From the NCBI GenBank assembly GCA_036435485.1, contig CM071597.1:148611647-148675646 (forward strand): DNA of 64,000 bases. Direction: 5' to 3'. The stretch is from Saposhnikovia divaricata (taxonomy: Eukaryota > Streptophyta > Magnoliopsida > Apiales > Apiaceae). The translations under genes and the position numbers were made by a program. Numbering within the stretch: the stretch's first letter is position 1; every line of letters starts with the position of its first letter. Below the pieces are notes generated by a model. That model worked only from the letters and a program-made list of their open reading frames with translations. It made no database searches and was not told the origin of the DNA. Of the stretch, positions 47,486 through 57,728 are shown piece after piece.

Positions 47486-49204
47486 CATGATCATACAATT
47501 GCCATAGACCATCTATGGTGTAGTGCATTGAGATGTCGAACAGCATGTGAGTCCTTGAGATATCGAATATGCCTTTTTCAAAAGTGAAGTCTTTGAGATA
47601 TCGAATGCTGCTTTTGTTGACTTCATGAGATATCGAATAGTGACTTTTGACATATGGAATGCTTCACATCATGAAATCCTGACTTCTCTAATAGTGCAAA
47701 TTACTTCTCGAAATTGAAATCCTTAATTGATTTGTGAAATTGATTAAACGCCAGTTGTTTGAGTGATTTGATTTGTTTACCGTCGAGAGTGCGGGAGATG
47801 GAAGACAGATGAGAGTGTAAAGAGAAGAGTGGGTGAGTGAAAAGAGATAAGAGTGTGAGTGTGGGCGGTATTTTTGCCCCTCGTGCTTTTGTCTTAAATT
47901 TTCTAACCTCGCCCTACTTTTCTAACCCGCGCTCTTGTCCTCGTTCTGTGAGGTTTTTAGTAAAAAATATTTTTCTTTTTCTTCAATAATTATTTATTAT
48001 AATTTTATTAAAATTGTCTTCATATTTATAAAAATAAAATTGATACTTATTTGATAAAATTTATATATTTGTAAAGTTGTCTACATTAATTTTATCAAAG
48101 AAAATATGATCATATATGATATGATAAATTATTTAAATTCATAACATTTTTCCCAAAAATTAAAATTAGTTTATTAAATATTTAGAATTACTTAAATATT
48201 TAAATATATTAATTATTCCTTTATCTGGTCAATCATAAAAAAATTTAATCCAATTATATTAATTAATTTAATTAGTTTCAAAATCTAAACAAAATTAAAG
48301 TAATTATGTTAATTAAAATAGATTTTTTAAATACCCCTCCTTACTGTAACATATTGGTATGGCTACGGTAACATCACATGACTTGTTACCGTAAAGGGGC
48401 TATAGCAACATATTGGTATGGCTATGGTAACATCGCATGACTTGTTACCGTAGAGGGGCTATTGCAACATATTGGTATGCTATGGCACTACAAGGATTTT
48501 TGCTTTAGACGACACTCAAAACGTGTTGTCTGAATGTACCAAAAACTGTTGACTATTGAGAAGTCGTCTGATACACACCTCAGACAACACACAGCAAACT
48601 GTTGTGTGAGAGTTGAAAGACAAGTAAAAGCCACCTGAAAAGAGTTGTCTGATACCCAGAAACAACAACACTTCTTTGGAAACCTGTTGTCAAAGCTCCA
48701 ATAATGCAACACGTTTTAACGAATATATTGTTGTTTTAAGCAGTAAAGACAATGGTTTTTAAAAGAAAGCCTATTGTTGAAGTGCAAAAGATACAATCCT
48801 TTACTTGATCAGGGCTGTTGTTGTATGTCACTACAGACAATGGTTTCTTAGCAAAAACGATTTGTTTTATGGTTAGATGTACAACATGTTATCTCATACG
48901 GCATGTTGTTGTAGAGTAGGAAGGACAACACTTTCTTAGTATACAACAGTTTTTATTTGTGTTTCTTGTAGTCAGACAATGATTTTTTCTTTTTATGTGT
49001 TGTATGTGCATACAATAGACAATGATTTCTACAGTACTAGCAATATTCATCGCTGCAATAGACAATGATTTGAGTTTATACAGTACTAGCAACTAACAAA
49101 TATTTATAACAAAAACTACGTACCAATCAATATTCATCGCTACAAAGCTACTACCGGTACCAATTCCTAACAAAGTACCACTACCATCGTCTAAATTACA
49201 ATGG

Positions 49205-50015
49205 TAGAATGAGATAACTCATTTTCTTTACCGCATCTATTAAATAAAATAAAGAAAAGTGCTCCCAAAATCTGGTAACTCATCTGGCGGAGTCCCCGTG
49301 AGATCTTATTTTCACCGATGCTGCACAGCAAGCCTGGACCATAGTTGTCTTGCATATAGAACATTCTTAGAAGATTTGTTTCTGCAAAGATTCCAGAGAG
49401 CAATCCTCCTAGCAGTCCAGCGACTGCGTGAGTGTGGAAGACTCCAAGCGTGTCATCTACACTTTGGAAAAATGCTGATTTTTTTATGCAAAACCATCGT
49501 GGTGTACCAAGGTATTGACCCTGACATTGCACCCATGATTAAAGCTGCCCAAGATTGCACAATTCCTGTGAATGAAATCAACATTTCAATTTTTGTTAAC
49601 GCTTCTAACTCTGGAGAAATGATGCGTAAACATTGTCCATGCATCAGTAGCCATTTATAGATGTTAGTCTCAAGAAGAAGTACGCTGGGAATTTTGATTG
49701 ATGGAGCATTTATGTAGTGCGTAACTTACCTGCACCGGGTGTGATACAAACGAGACCGGTAATCATCCCTTGTATAGCGCCAATGACAGAGCTTTTCTTA
49801 TAGAATATCATGTCAAGGGAAAGCCAGACCAAGAGGCTTGTGGCAGTGCAAATATGGGTGTTAAGTACGGCAAGGGAAGTAATACTTCCAGCTGCAAGAG
49901 GAGATCCGCCATTGAAACCTGTCCATCCCATCCATAAGAAACCTGCTCCTGCCAACATATGTAGTATATTGTTGGGTGGAAAATGTTGCCTGTCTTGTGA
50001 ATTTCTAGGGCCAAC
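49205..50015 (-). pseudogene. AMT2: Captured AMT2-type ammonium transporter fragment
   Basis: Two exons with intact splice signals. Exon 50015-49730 follows an AG acceptor and ends GCAG|GTAAGT: it encodes FPPNNILHMLAGAGFLWMGW, TGFNGGSPLAAG, LNTHICTATSLLVWLSLDMI and AIQGMITGLVCITPGAG. Exon 49565 to about 49205 follows CACAG and encodes IVQSWAALIMGAMSGSIPWY, then VDDTLGVFHTHAVAGLLGGL and NYGPGLL...LRQMSYQILG. These are central and C-terminal membrane helices of AMT2/Mep-type ammonium channels, including the conserved FHTH histidine motif of the pore. The N-terminal helices are missing. One extra A in an A7 run near 49480 shifts the frame between HKK and SAFFQSVDD. The retained intron shows DNA-level capture. 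No function as a transporter is expected. Confidence 0.88.
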
Positions 50016-50401
50016 CTATACATATATTATCAACTATGAGAAAATCAATCTAGCGTTGCATTTGAAAATCAAAACCACAAATATTACATTTGTACTAATT
50101 AAGAGAAGCCTTTATATGTGTGTCAACTGTCAAGTGTGTAAAACCAAGTGCAGATGGGCCACAAGGAATGCTGACAACTGTGCGCCTAGTTTCATAAAAA
50201 TAAAAATAAAACCTTAGAAGTTAGATATGCTGTTACATACTGCTTGCACGGATACCAAACAAGTTCATTTTATTTTGTGCAGCCGAATACCGCGACTCTG
50301 CATTCTACACGAGTAAAATAAACAGACTAAGTACACATACAATAAGCAAAACCCAACAAAAATGAAAGCAAAATGTAGGAAAATTGTGTCGCCATACAAA
50401 C

Positions 50402-50690
50402 CTCAATGGCAGTAACAGTCACTAATCGTTCCTTACAATCAGGTAGAGGACTTGCTACATTAATAGATGCCCCTCATTCATTTTGAAGTGCTCTGACAAC
50501 CATTCCTTGCTTGCCAATTATAACCCCTACCCTTTCATGGGAGCAGAGGATTCTAAAAGTCACTTCTTGTTGCGTCATTCTTAAATTCGTGTTTGGATGA
50601 TGGTCAGCGTCTGATGAAAAAGGACGTCCTGGAGCATGAAAAAAGGGCCAACTTTGTTCTTTTGGAGGCCATCAAACAATAGTAGAGGTG
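50402..50690 (-). pseudogene. Captured KH-domain RNA-binding protein exon
   Basis: Minus strand, from about 50690 the frame reads PFFHAPGRPFSSDADHHPN, then MTQQEVTFRILCSHERVGVI and IGKQGMVVRALQNE, an in-frame TGA, and GASINVASPLPDCKERLVTV before a GAG|GTTTGT donor at 50402/50401. The GXXG-type loop is IGKQG, and VTFRILC...GVIIGKQG....L..E.GA.I.V......ERLVTVTA matches a KH domain as in plant HEN4/RCF3-type multi-KH proteins. The stop stands where the family usually has Thr before GA. It lies 390 bp upstream of the AMT2 exons on the same strand. Confidence 0.82.
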
Positions 50691-50893
50691 TTAATTGAAG
50701 CAAGTTGTGTTAAAACAAACCAAGAAAATGACACGGGGAATTGAATTTGAACTAATACAAATTATCAAACATGAAAGATCAAACAACACGAATAGGTTAT
50801 AGTTCCAATCCATTGATAGTAAATGAAATATAAACATTCATTTATTTATACCAGGCACAAACGTGTACACTTACATACGATATATATCCATAC

Positions 50894-50896
<3 letters not shown>

Positions 50897-50957
<61 letters not shown>
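50897..50957. repeat. (GA)n microsatellite
   Basis: About 30 GA dinucleotides inside element D; three open frames across it in both strands are artefacts. Confidence 0.95.
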
Positions 50958-50960
<3 letters not shown>

Positions 50961-51147
50961 AGCAACCCAAACACACAAGATAGCGATAATGCAGAAAATG
51001 CAACACGGTAAATGTCTCTGTATCCAGAACCATTATAACACAAAGTGAGTCAATTTAGAGGAATTCAAGAAAATTGAATTCAATTATCTTGATACAAACA
51101 CACAAACCGAATAATTTTGAAACACGAAGAACAGTCCTTGAAAATAC

Positions 51148-51202
51148 TTACATTGGGGCCAAGAAGAGGAACAAGCCAGTCAACTGTAGGAGGATTGGAC
51201 AT
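51148..51202 (-). pseudogene. Possible captured first exon
   Basis: On the minus strand ATG at about 51202 opens MSNPPTVDWLVPLLGPN and runs into GTAAGTATTT, a good donor. It is preceded by a leader-like stretch and lies upstream of the KH exon on the same strand, so it could be the start exon of the chimeric unit in element D. I do not recognise the protein. Confidence 0.4.
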
Positions 51203-51556
51203 CGATCCGGAAAGGTGAGTTGGATCTGTGTGTTTTGACTTGAATCTGTGTGTTTTGTGTTGGGTGTGTGATTTGGTTGGGAGATAAAAAGGGAAAAAAA
51301 TTTAGAAGGGGTAAAATGAGAGAGTTCATGAGCTAGGTTTGTAAAAAAAGAGAGAGTTGTATCGTGTATTAGTGGTTGAGAGGGTGGGAAATAAAAATCT
51401 GATTAAGGGGGGAAATAAAATTTGATAAAGGGGGGAAATGAAATATTGGGCAGGGTGGGAAATGAAATTTGCAAAGCCGGGAAAGGAAATATAGTAATTT
51501 TGGGATGAAAAACTATTTTTAAAAAGATATTAGGTATAATCGGGACTGGATATTAG

Positions 51557-52025
51557 GTTTTTTTTTTGAATAATTTCTTCGATGATCGAACCGTACGAAA
51601 GTTAATAAACACTCATTTTAGTGTTGGGAAAAAATAATCGAAAAATAAAAAGGTCGGGTTGTACGAGATTTTAACAAAAAAGTAGTAAAAGTTCTGTTTC
51701 TTGTAACAAGACACGATCTAAATTAACTGAATAATTTTTTTGAATGATTTCTTCAATGATCGAATCTTACGAAAGTTAATAAACACTCATTTTAGTCTTG
51801 GGAAAAAATAATCGAAAAATAAAAAGGTCGGGTTGTACGAGATTTTAACAAAAACGTAGTAAAAGTGTTGTTTCCTATAACGAGGCACGATCCAGATTCA
51901 CTGAATAATTTTTTTTGAATGATTTCTTCAACGATTGAACCGTACGGATGTTAATAAACACTCATATTAGTGTTTGGAAAAAATAATCAAAAAATAAAAA
52001 GGTCGGTTGTACGAGGTTTTAACAA
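51557..52025. repeat. ~174-bp tandem repeat, inverted relative to the next block
   Basis: About 2.7 copies, marked by GATCGAACCGTACGAAAGTT-like motifs near 51583, 51757 and 51932 and by AAAAAGGTCGGGTTGTACGA. The core, read inverted, matches the monomers at 52040-53350. Confidence 0.8.
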
Positions 52026-53360
52026 AAAGTAGTACAAATAATATTATATTATAAACACGTGTAAGAATGAATTTTTTTTTTCTAATTTTTTGTACACATC
52101 ATTCAAATCATTAGATATTAACATCTGTATGGTTGGATAGATGAAAAAAAATTATAAAAATTATTATTCCAAAATTATACTAGTTTGACCAAGTAGTACT
52201 TTGGTAGTTGACCTTTAAAATATCATACAAGAATTATTTGTTTTTTTCTAATTTTTTTTTACATATCACTAAAATCAGTATATAACATCATCCGTGCAGT
52301 TGGATCGTCAAAAAATAATTTAAAAAAAATAGATCATGTTCGGTACGACACTACTTAGAGCGAGTAGTACTTTTGGAGGATTTATATTATAAACACGTAC
52401 AAGAATGAATTCTTTTTTCCTAAATTTTTGTACACAGCACTCAAATCATTAGATATTAACATTCGTATGGTTGGATCGTCGAAAAAAATACTAGAAAATA
52501 TATTATTCCAAAATCATACTAGTTTGACCAAGTAGTACTTTGATAGTTGACCTTTAAAATATCATACGAGAATGATTTGTTTTTTTCAAAAATTTTTTTA
52601 CATATCACTAAAATCAGTATATAACATCATCCGTGCGGTTGGATCGTCAAAAAATAATTTTAAAAAAATAGATCATGTTCAATCGGTACGACACTACTTA
52701 GAGCGAGTAGTACTTTTGGAGGATTTATATTATAAACACGTACAAGAATGAATTCTTTTTTCCTAAATTTTTGTACACAGCACTCAAATCATTAGATATT
52801 AACATTCGTACGGTTGGATCGTCGAAAAAAAAAACTAGAAAATATATTATTCCAAAATTATACTAGTTTGACCAAGTAGTACTTTGATAGTTGACCTTTA
52901 AAATATCATACAAGAATGATTTGTTTTTTTCTAATTTTTTTTACATATCACTAAAATCAGTATATAACATCATTTGTGCGGTTGGATCGTCAAAAAATAA
53001 TTTTAAAAAAATAGATCATGTTCAATCGGTACGACACTACTTATACTGGTTTGACCAAAGAGTTCTTTGTTAGTTGACCATTAAAATATCATACAAGAAT
53101 GATTCGTTTTGTTATAATTTTTTACACACATCACTAAAATCAGTATATAAAATCATTTGTACGGTTGGATCGTCGAAAAAAAAAATTAAAAAAATAGATC
53201 ATGTTCAATCGGTACGACACTAGTTAGAATGAGTAGTACTTTTGGCGGATTTATATTATAAACACGTACAAGAATGCTTATTTTTTCTAACTTTTTGCAC
53301 AAATCACTAAAATTAGTATATAACATCATCGGTACGGTTGGATCGTCCAAATTTTTTTTA
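52026..53360. repeat. ~170-bp satellite with dimeric higher-order structure
   Basis: GGTTGGATCGTC or close forms recur at about 52130, 52299, 52470, 52638, 52813, 52981, 53164 and 53337, so spacing is 168-183 bp. Two monomer types alternate (one with ATTAGATATTAACATTCGTA, one with CAGTATATAACATCATCC), giving a ~343-bp dimer. Short open frames in it are not genes. Confidence 0.85.
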
Positions 53361-56103
53361 AAATTCACTAAAATATTTTTTTGAATGCTTTACACAACAT
53401 TTTTGCAAGGTGTTGTCGTCCGAAAAAGTGATATCGTAGCTATTTTCATCCTTACCTATTACAACACCAAGTATTTGTGTTAGCTTAGAGATGAAAAGTG
53501 TTGGCGTAGATGTTTTATAATTTTAAAATTAATAAATTAAAACTTTTACATTTTTATTTAAGAAATTGTATATATGTATTAAAAAAAGTAAAATAAATTG
53601 TGAAATGAATTTATTTATTATACTGAAAATATTAAATTAAATAGGAATGAATGATGATTTTTTTGAATAATTTTAAAATGAACAAATTTTGTAAAAAAAC
53701 AAATTTGAACAATGAAATAATTACAGAACTAACTTAAAAAAAACAAAAACAACACGTGGGTTTATGAAATGCTAGAGCGGCAATTCTACCGCCTCCCTCA
53801 TTTGCCCAAATTTTAACAAATTAAGCCCATTATTTTCTCCCTCTCTCTTTCATTCTATCTCTCTCCCTCTCTGCATCTCTCTTATCTCTCTCTCTCCCTA
53901 CATATCCAGATATACACATACATAAATCTGCTGCGTAGTCGATTTGGCTGTTAATCGATTTATCAATTAAGGATTCAATCCATCGTTCTTCTCGTTTTTA
54001 AAACCTTAAGCATACGATTTGGGTTCAATTGATTGGCTGTTCAAACAACTCGTGTTCAAGCTTGGGGGATTTGGGAAATGACTCTAAAGTGAAGATTACT
54101 AGTCTCCTTCCCATCTCCACAAACGCCACAAGCCCCTTTCCTTTTCTGCGATTAAATCCCCCCAACCCCTTTTGATTTCTATGAGTTACGGCTGTTTTGA
54201 TACCGAGTTATGCTGAGATTGTCTGTTGATACCGAGTTTTTATGCGCGAATTGCCGAATTGTGATGGTTGAGTCGTTCGTTGTATGGTTTTAGCTGCAAT
54301 CCTCTCTCCTTGTCCCTGTAATTTCATTTTTGTCGAGTTGTGTTTGAGTTCGCTGGTCGAGTTGTTTTAACTGGGTTGTTGCTTGATTTTATTTTGTAAA
54401 TCAGTTGTTCTCTTTTAGTTTGATTGTAGTTTGAATTTCATAGCTGAGTTTTAAGCCGAGTTAATTTGTTTACAATTGAGTTCTGAGTTATTGTTTTCAT
54501 CACTGAGTTAGTTCTGATTGTTCGAAATGAATTAGATCCCTTGTTGCTATCAAATTTATTATTGAGTAGCTTTATTGAGTTTAGTTCGCAAATTTATGTC
54601 CATTTTCGTTGTTGTCGGTCCTTTCGTTTGTTGTTATTCTTGCCAAAATGCTGTCCGAATTGACGATTTCTGCGCCCTTGTGTCGTCCGAAAACATCTCA
54701 GCTCATTAAGTTTGATTCGAGTTTGCGAATGTTTGCTCTTGTCCGAGTTTTTATGCCATTGATAGTTGTTACAAGGTGTTCTGTTTTAGGCCGTTTGTCG
54801 AATTGAAATCCTGAGTTGATGTGGCTGTTTTTTTTCCGAATCCATTTCAATGCAGTCCAGTCTTGTTTTTGGTTAGGTTTGTTATGTGTTTCATTGTTTT
54901 ATTGTTATATGTGAATCCTTTTTGTTTGGCTAACTAATTTTACAAAGAAGTCATGTCATTTTTTTATTAAAATTTTTCTGTGAATAAAATCTATTTTCAA
55001 TTCTAATAGTTAAAAATTAAAAATTCAGTGTTTGTTAAGTTTAAAATAGTTTAACTAAATTTTCTTTAAAAAAAGGAAAAAAAAAGAAAGAAAAAAAAAT
55101 ATAGTTTAAATTTCTTTTGGCAATTAAATCCCAAAATCAAAATCAATTCAACTTTAAATAGTAAAAATGCAAGAATTCAGTTTTGTTTGTTAAAATAGAT
55201 TAATTAAATTTTCCTAAAAATTGTGTAAATTTTCTTTTACAAATTAAATAGTTTTTCTAGTTTTAAACCTTAAATTTTAGCTTTTAATTAATTAGTTAAA
55301 AAAATAGAATAATAATAAAATGTTCTTATAAATAGTGGTTTTCTTTTAGAAATTAATTTAGGTTAAAATCAAAATATTTCAAAACCAAATTGTCCTAATT
55401 CGCCTAAGTTAAAAATTAAGTTTGCGAAAATATTATTCCCTGTGGATCGAATCATAAATACTAAAACGAGATCGTGCGCTTGCGATATTAAATGTCATGT
55501 TTTCGGCACATCAGATTGTTGGTTGGTTTGTTCTCTTCTGTTTGACCTTTGTTGATTTGTTGGATGCCAATTTGGTAGGTTAGCCATCTTTTAAATATGT
55601 TTTTTTTTCATGTACAGTTCATTAGACAACAGTTTTAAACAGAAGACACTTGTATGAGTTGAAACACACAATAGGCCAGAACCTGTTGTGTGTTGGATTA
55701 AGTTCATACAACAGTATGTAAAGCACTTGAGTTAAATATCATTACACAATACCACATTGGAAATCACTTGTCTCATTTTAACAATACTTTTTACGAAGTA
55801 TTGTGTATGCTTCATTCACATAATATTTCTAAAAAATGTTGTGTGTTGGTTAACTGTCACACAACACTATGGATAACATATTGTATGACTGCTACTTAGA
55901 CAACAGACCTAAAAAACACTTGTCTGAACTAAAAATACTTATGCATTTACACAACACCCGTGGTTTTGGCCCATTGTGTGAATGTAGGATTAGACAATAC
56001 TTTTTCGAGCATGAAAATACTAGTTGTCTGATCATTTCGGGAAACACTTTTTTCCATGGGTGTTGTCTGAGGGGTGTCGTATATAGCCAGATTTCTTGTA
56101 GTG
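53361..56103. other. Element D right half: leader-like and subterminal DNA
   Basis: 53820-53920 is CT-rich and reads as a 5' UTR-like stretch on the plus strand. 54200-54830 is T/G-rich with many GAGTT motifs and no supported coding frame. 54950-55400 is AT-rich. 55615-56103 is the subterminal zone with ACAACA, TTGTGTGTTGG and GACAACA motifs. Nothing here is recognised as a gene. Confidence 0.5.
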
Positions 56104-56190
56104 TGGTAACATCATATGATTGTGTTACCGTAGAGGAAAAATAACATAGCAAATGCAACATATTTTTGCAACATACATGATCATACAATT

Positions 56191-56417
56191 TTTTTTTTAA
56201 CATGGGAACCCGCAGCCGCTACCCTTCGGGTGCGCTCTGGGTAAACCCAAGGGCTCACGCAATAGCCTGAAAACCATGTGATCCAAGGCAAACCGCACAA
56301 GTGCGACAGGCTCTACCCCAGGATGGCATAATCACAAATCCACCTCCCATGGGAGTCGAACCTGTGACCAAGAGGTGAGATGGCCTCTCTTTAACCAACT
56401 GAGACAACCCTTGCGGG
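56191..56417 (-). mobile_element. tRNA-derived SINE, copy 3
   Basis: Same SINE in unit 3, with flanking CATGATCATACAATT on both sides. Confidence 0.88.
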
Positions 56418-57501
56418 CATGATCATACAATTGCCATAGACCATCTATGGTGTAGTGCGTTGAGATGTCGAACAGCATGTGAGTCCTTGAGATATCGAAT
56501 ATGCCTTTTTCAAAAGTGAAGTTTTTGAGATATCGAATGCTGCTTTTGTTGACTTCTTGAGATATCGAATAGTGACTTTTGACATATGGAATGCTTCACA
56601 TCATGAAATCCTGACTTCTCTAATAGTGCAAATTACTTCTCGAAATTGAAATCCCTAATTGATTTGTGAAATTGATTAAACGCCAGTTGTTTGAGTGATT
56701 TGATTTGTTTACCGTCGAGAGTGCGGGAGATGGAAGACAGATGAGAGTGTAAAGAGAAGAGTGGGTGAGTGAAAAGAGATAAGAGTGTGAGTGTGGGCGG
56801 TATTTTTGCCCCTCGTGCTTTTGTCTTAAATTTTCTAACCCCGCCCAACTTTTCTAACCCGCGCTCTTGTCTTCGTTCTGTGAGGTTTTTAGTAAAAAAT
56901 ATTTTTCTTTTTCTTCAATAATTATTTATTATAATTTTATTAAAATTGTTTTCATATTTATAAAAATAAAATTGATACTTATTTAATAAAATTTATATAT
57001 TTGTAAAGTTGTCTACATTAATTTTATCAAATAAAATATGATCATATATGATATGATAAATTATTTAAATTCATAACATTTTTCCCAAAAATTAAAATTA
57101 GTTTATTAAATATTTAGAATTACTTAAATGTTTAAATATATTAATTATTCCTTTATCTAGTCAATCTTAAAAAAATTTAATCCAATTATATTAATTAATT
57201 TAATTAGTTTCAAAATCTAAACAAAATTAAAGTAATTATGTTAATTAAAATAGATTTTTTAAATACCCCTCCTTACTGTAACATATTGGTATGGCTACGG
57301 TAACATCACATGACTTGTTACCGTAAAGGGGCTATAGCAACATATTGGTATGGCTATGGTAACATCGCATGACTAGTTACCGTAGATGGGCTATTGCAAC
57401 ATATTGGTATGCTATGGTAACATCATATGATTGTGTTACCGTAGAGGAAAAATAACATAGCAAATGCAACATATTTTTGCAACATACATGATCATACAAT
57501 T

Positions 57502-57728
57502 TTTTTTTTAACATGGGAACCCATAGCCACTACCCTTCGGGTGCGCTCTGGATAAACCCATGGGCTCACGCAATAGCCTGAAAACCACGTGATCCAAGGC
57601 AAACCGCATAAGTGCGACACGCTCTGCCCCAGGATGGCATAATCACAAATCCACCTCCCATGGGAGTCGAACCTGTGACCAAGAGGTGAGATGGCCTCTC
57701 TTTAACCAACTGAGACAACCCTTGCGGG
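57502..57728 (-). mobile_element. tRNA-derived SINE, copy 4
   Basis: Same SINE in unit 4, with a few private substitutions (CCCATAGCCAC, GCGACACGC). Confidence 0.88.

Larger units (their letters stand above)
45000..48485. repeat. 1.31-kb tandem array, units 1-3 (left block)
   Basis: Units start at the GATTAAAC(G/T)CCAG motif: 45117-46429 (1313 bp), 46430-47741 (1312 bp) and 47742-48485 (interrupted by element D). Each unit holds in order: a leader-like stretch (GTGCGGGAGATGGAAGACAG ... GGCGGTATTTTTGCCCCT), about 400 bp AT-rich DNA, a 60-bp sub-repeat with GTTACCGTA and GCAACATATTGGTATG, a SINE, and four TTGAGAT(A/G)TCGAA motifs. Identity between units is very high. The array abuts the truncated 5' side of the TNP2 gene, and the leader-like part reads as a 5' UTR in the TNP2 direction. 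Confidence 0.9.
48486..56103 (-). mobile_element. CACTA element D, complete, with captured host gene pieces
   Basis: Left end CACTACAAGGATTTTTGC at 48486; right end, read inverted from 56103, CACTACAAGAAATCTGGC. The 3-bp target duplication TGG (48483-48485 and 56104-56106) is visible, and the array unit sequence resumes across it. Both ends carry GTTGTCTGA/GACAAC/TTGTGTG subterminal motifs. The left 460 bp match element B, so D is a non-autonomous member of that family. It carries AMT2 and KH-protein fragments (minus strand), a ~170-bp satellite, and a CT-rich leader-like stretch near the right end. Length 7618 bp. No transposase. Confidence 0.93.

Noticed and set aside
49259..50217. Plus-strand frames of 133 and 135 codons
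   Set aside because: They are antisense to the AMT2 exons, which carry the real similarity.
50823..51043. Open frames with Arg-Glu or Ser-Leu runs on both strands
   Set aside because: Products of the (GA)n microsatellite at 50897-50957.
52891..53368. 60-codon frames conserved in both 5.83-kb copies (also 58719-59195)
   Set aside because: Conservation follows from the recent duplication; the frames lie in the ~170-bp satellite.
55869..56203. 91- and 103-codon frames, repeated at 61694-62127
   Set aside because: They lie in the CACTA subterminal motif zone and cross the element border; no protein similarity.
56633..56848. 71-codon minus-strand frame repeated at 62460-62675
   Set aside because: Lies in the leader-like part of the array unit; repeated only because the unit is repeated.
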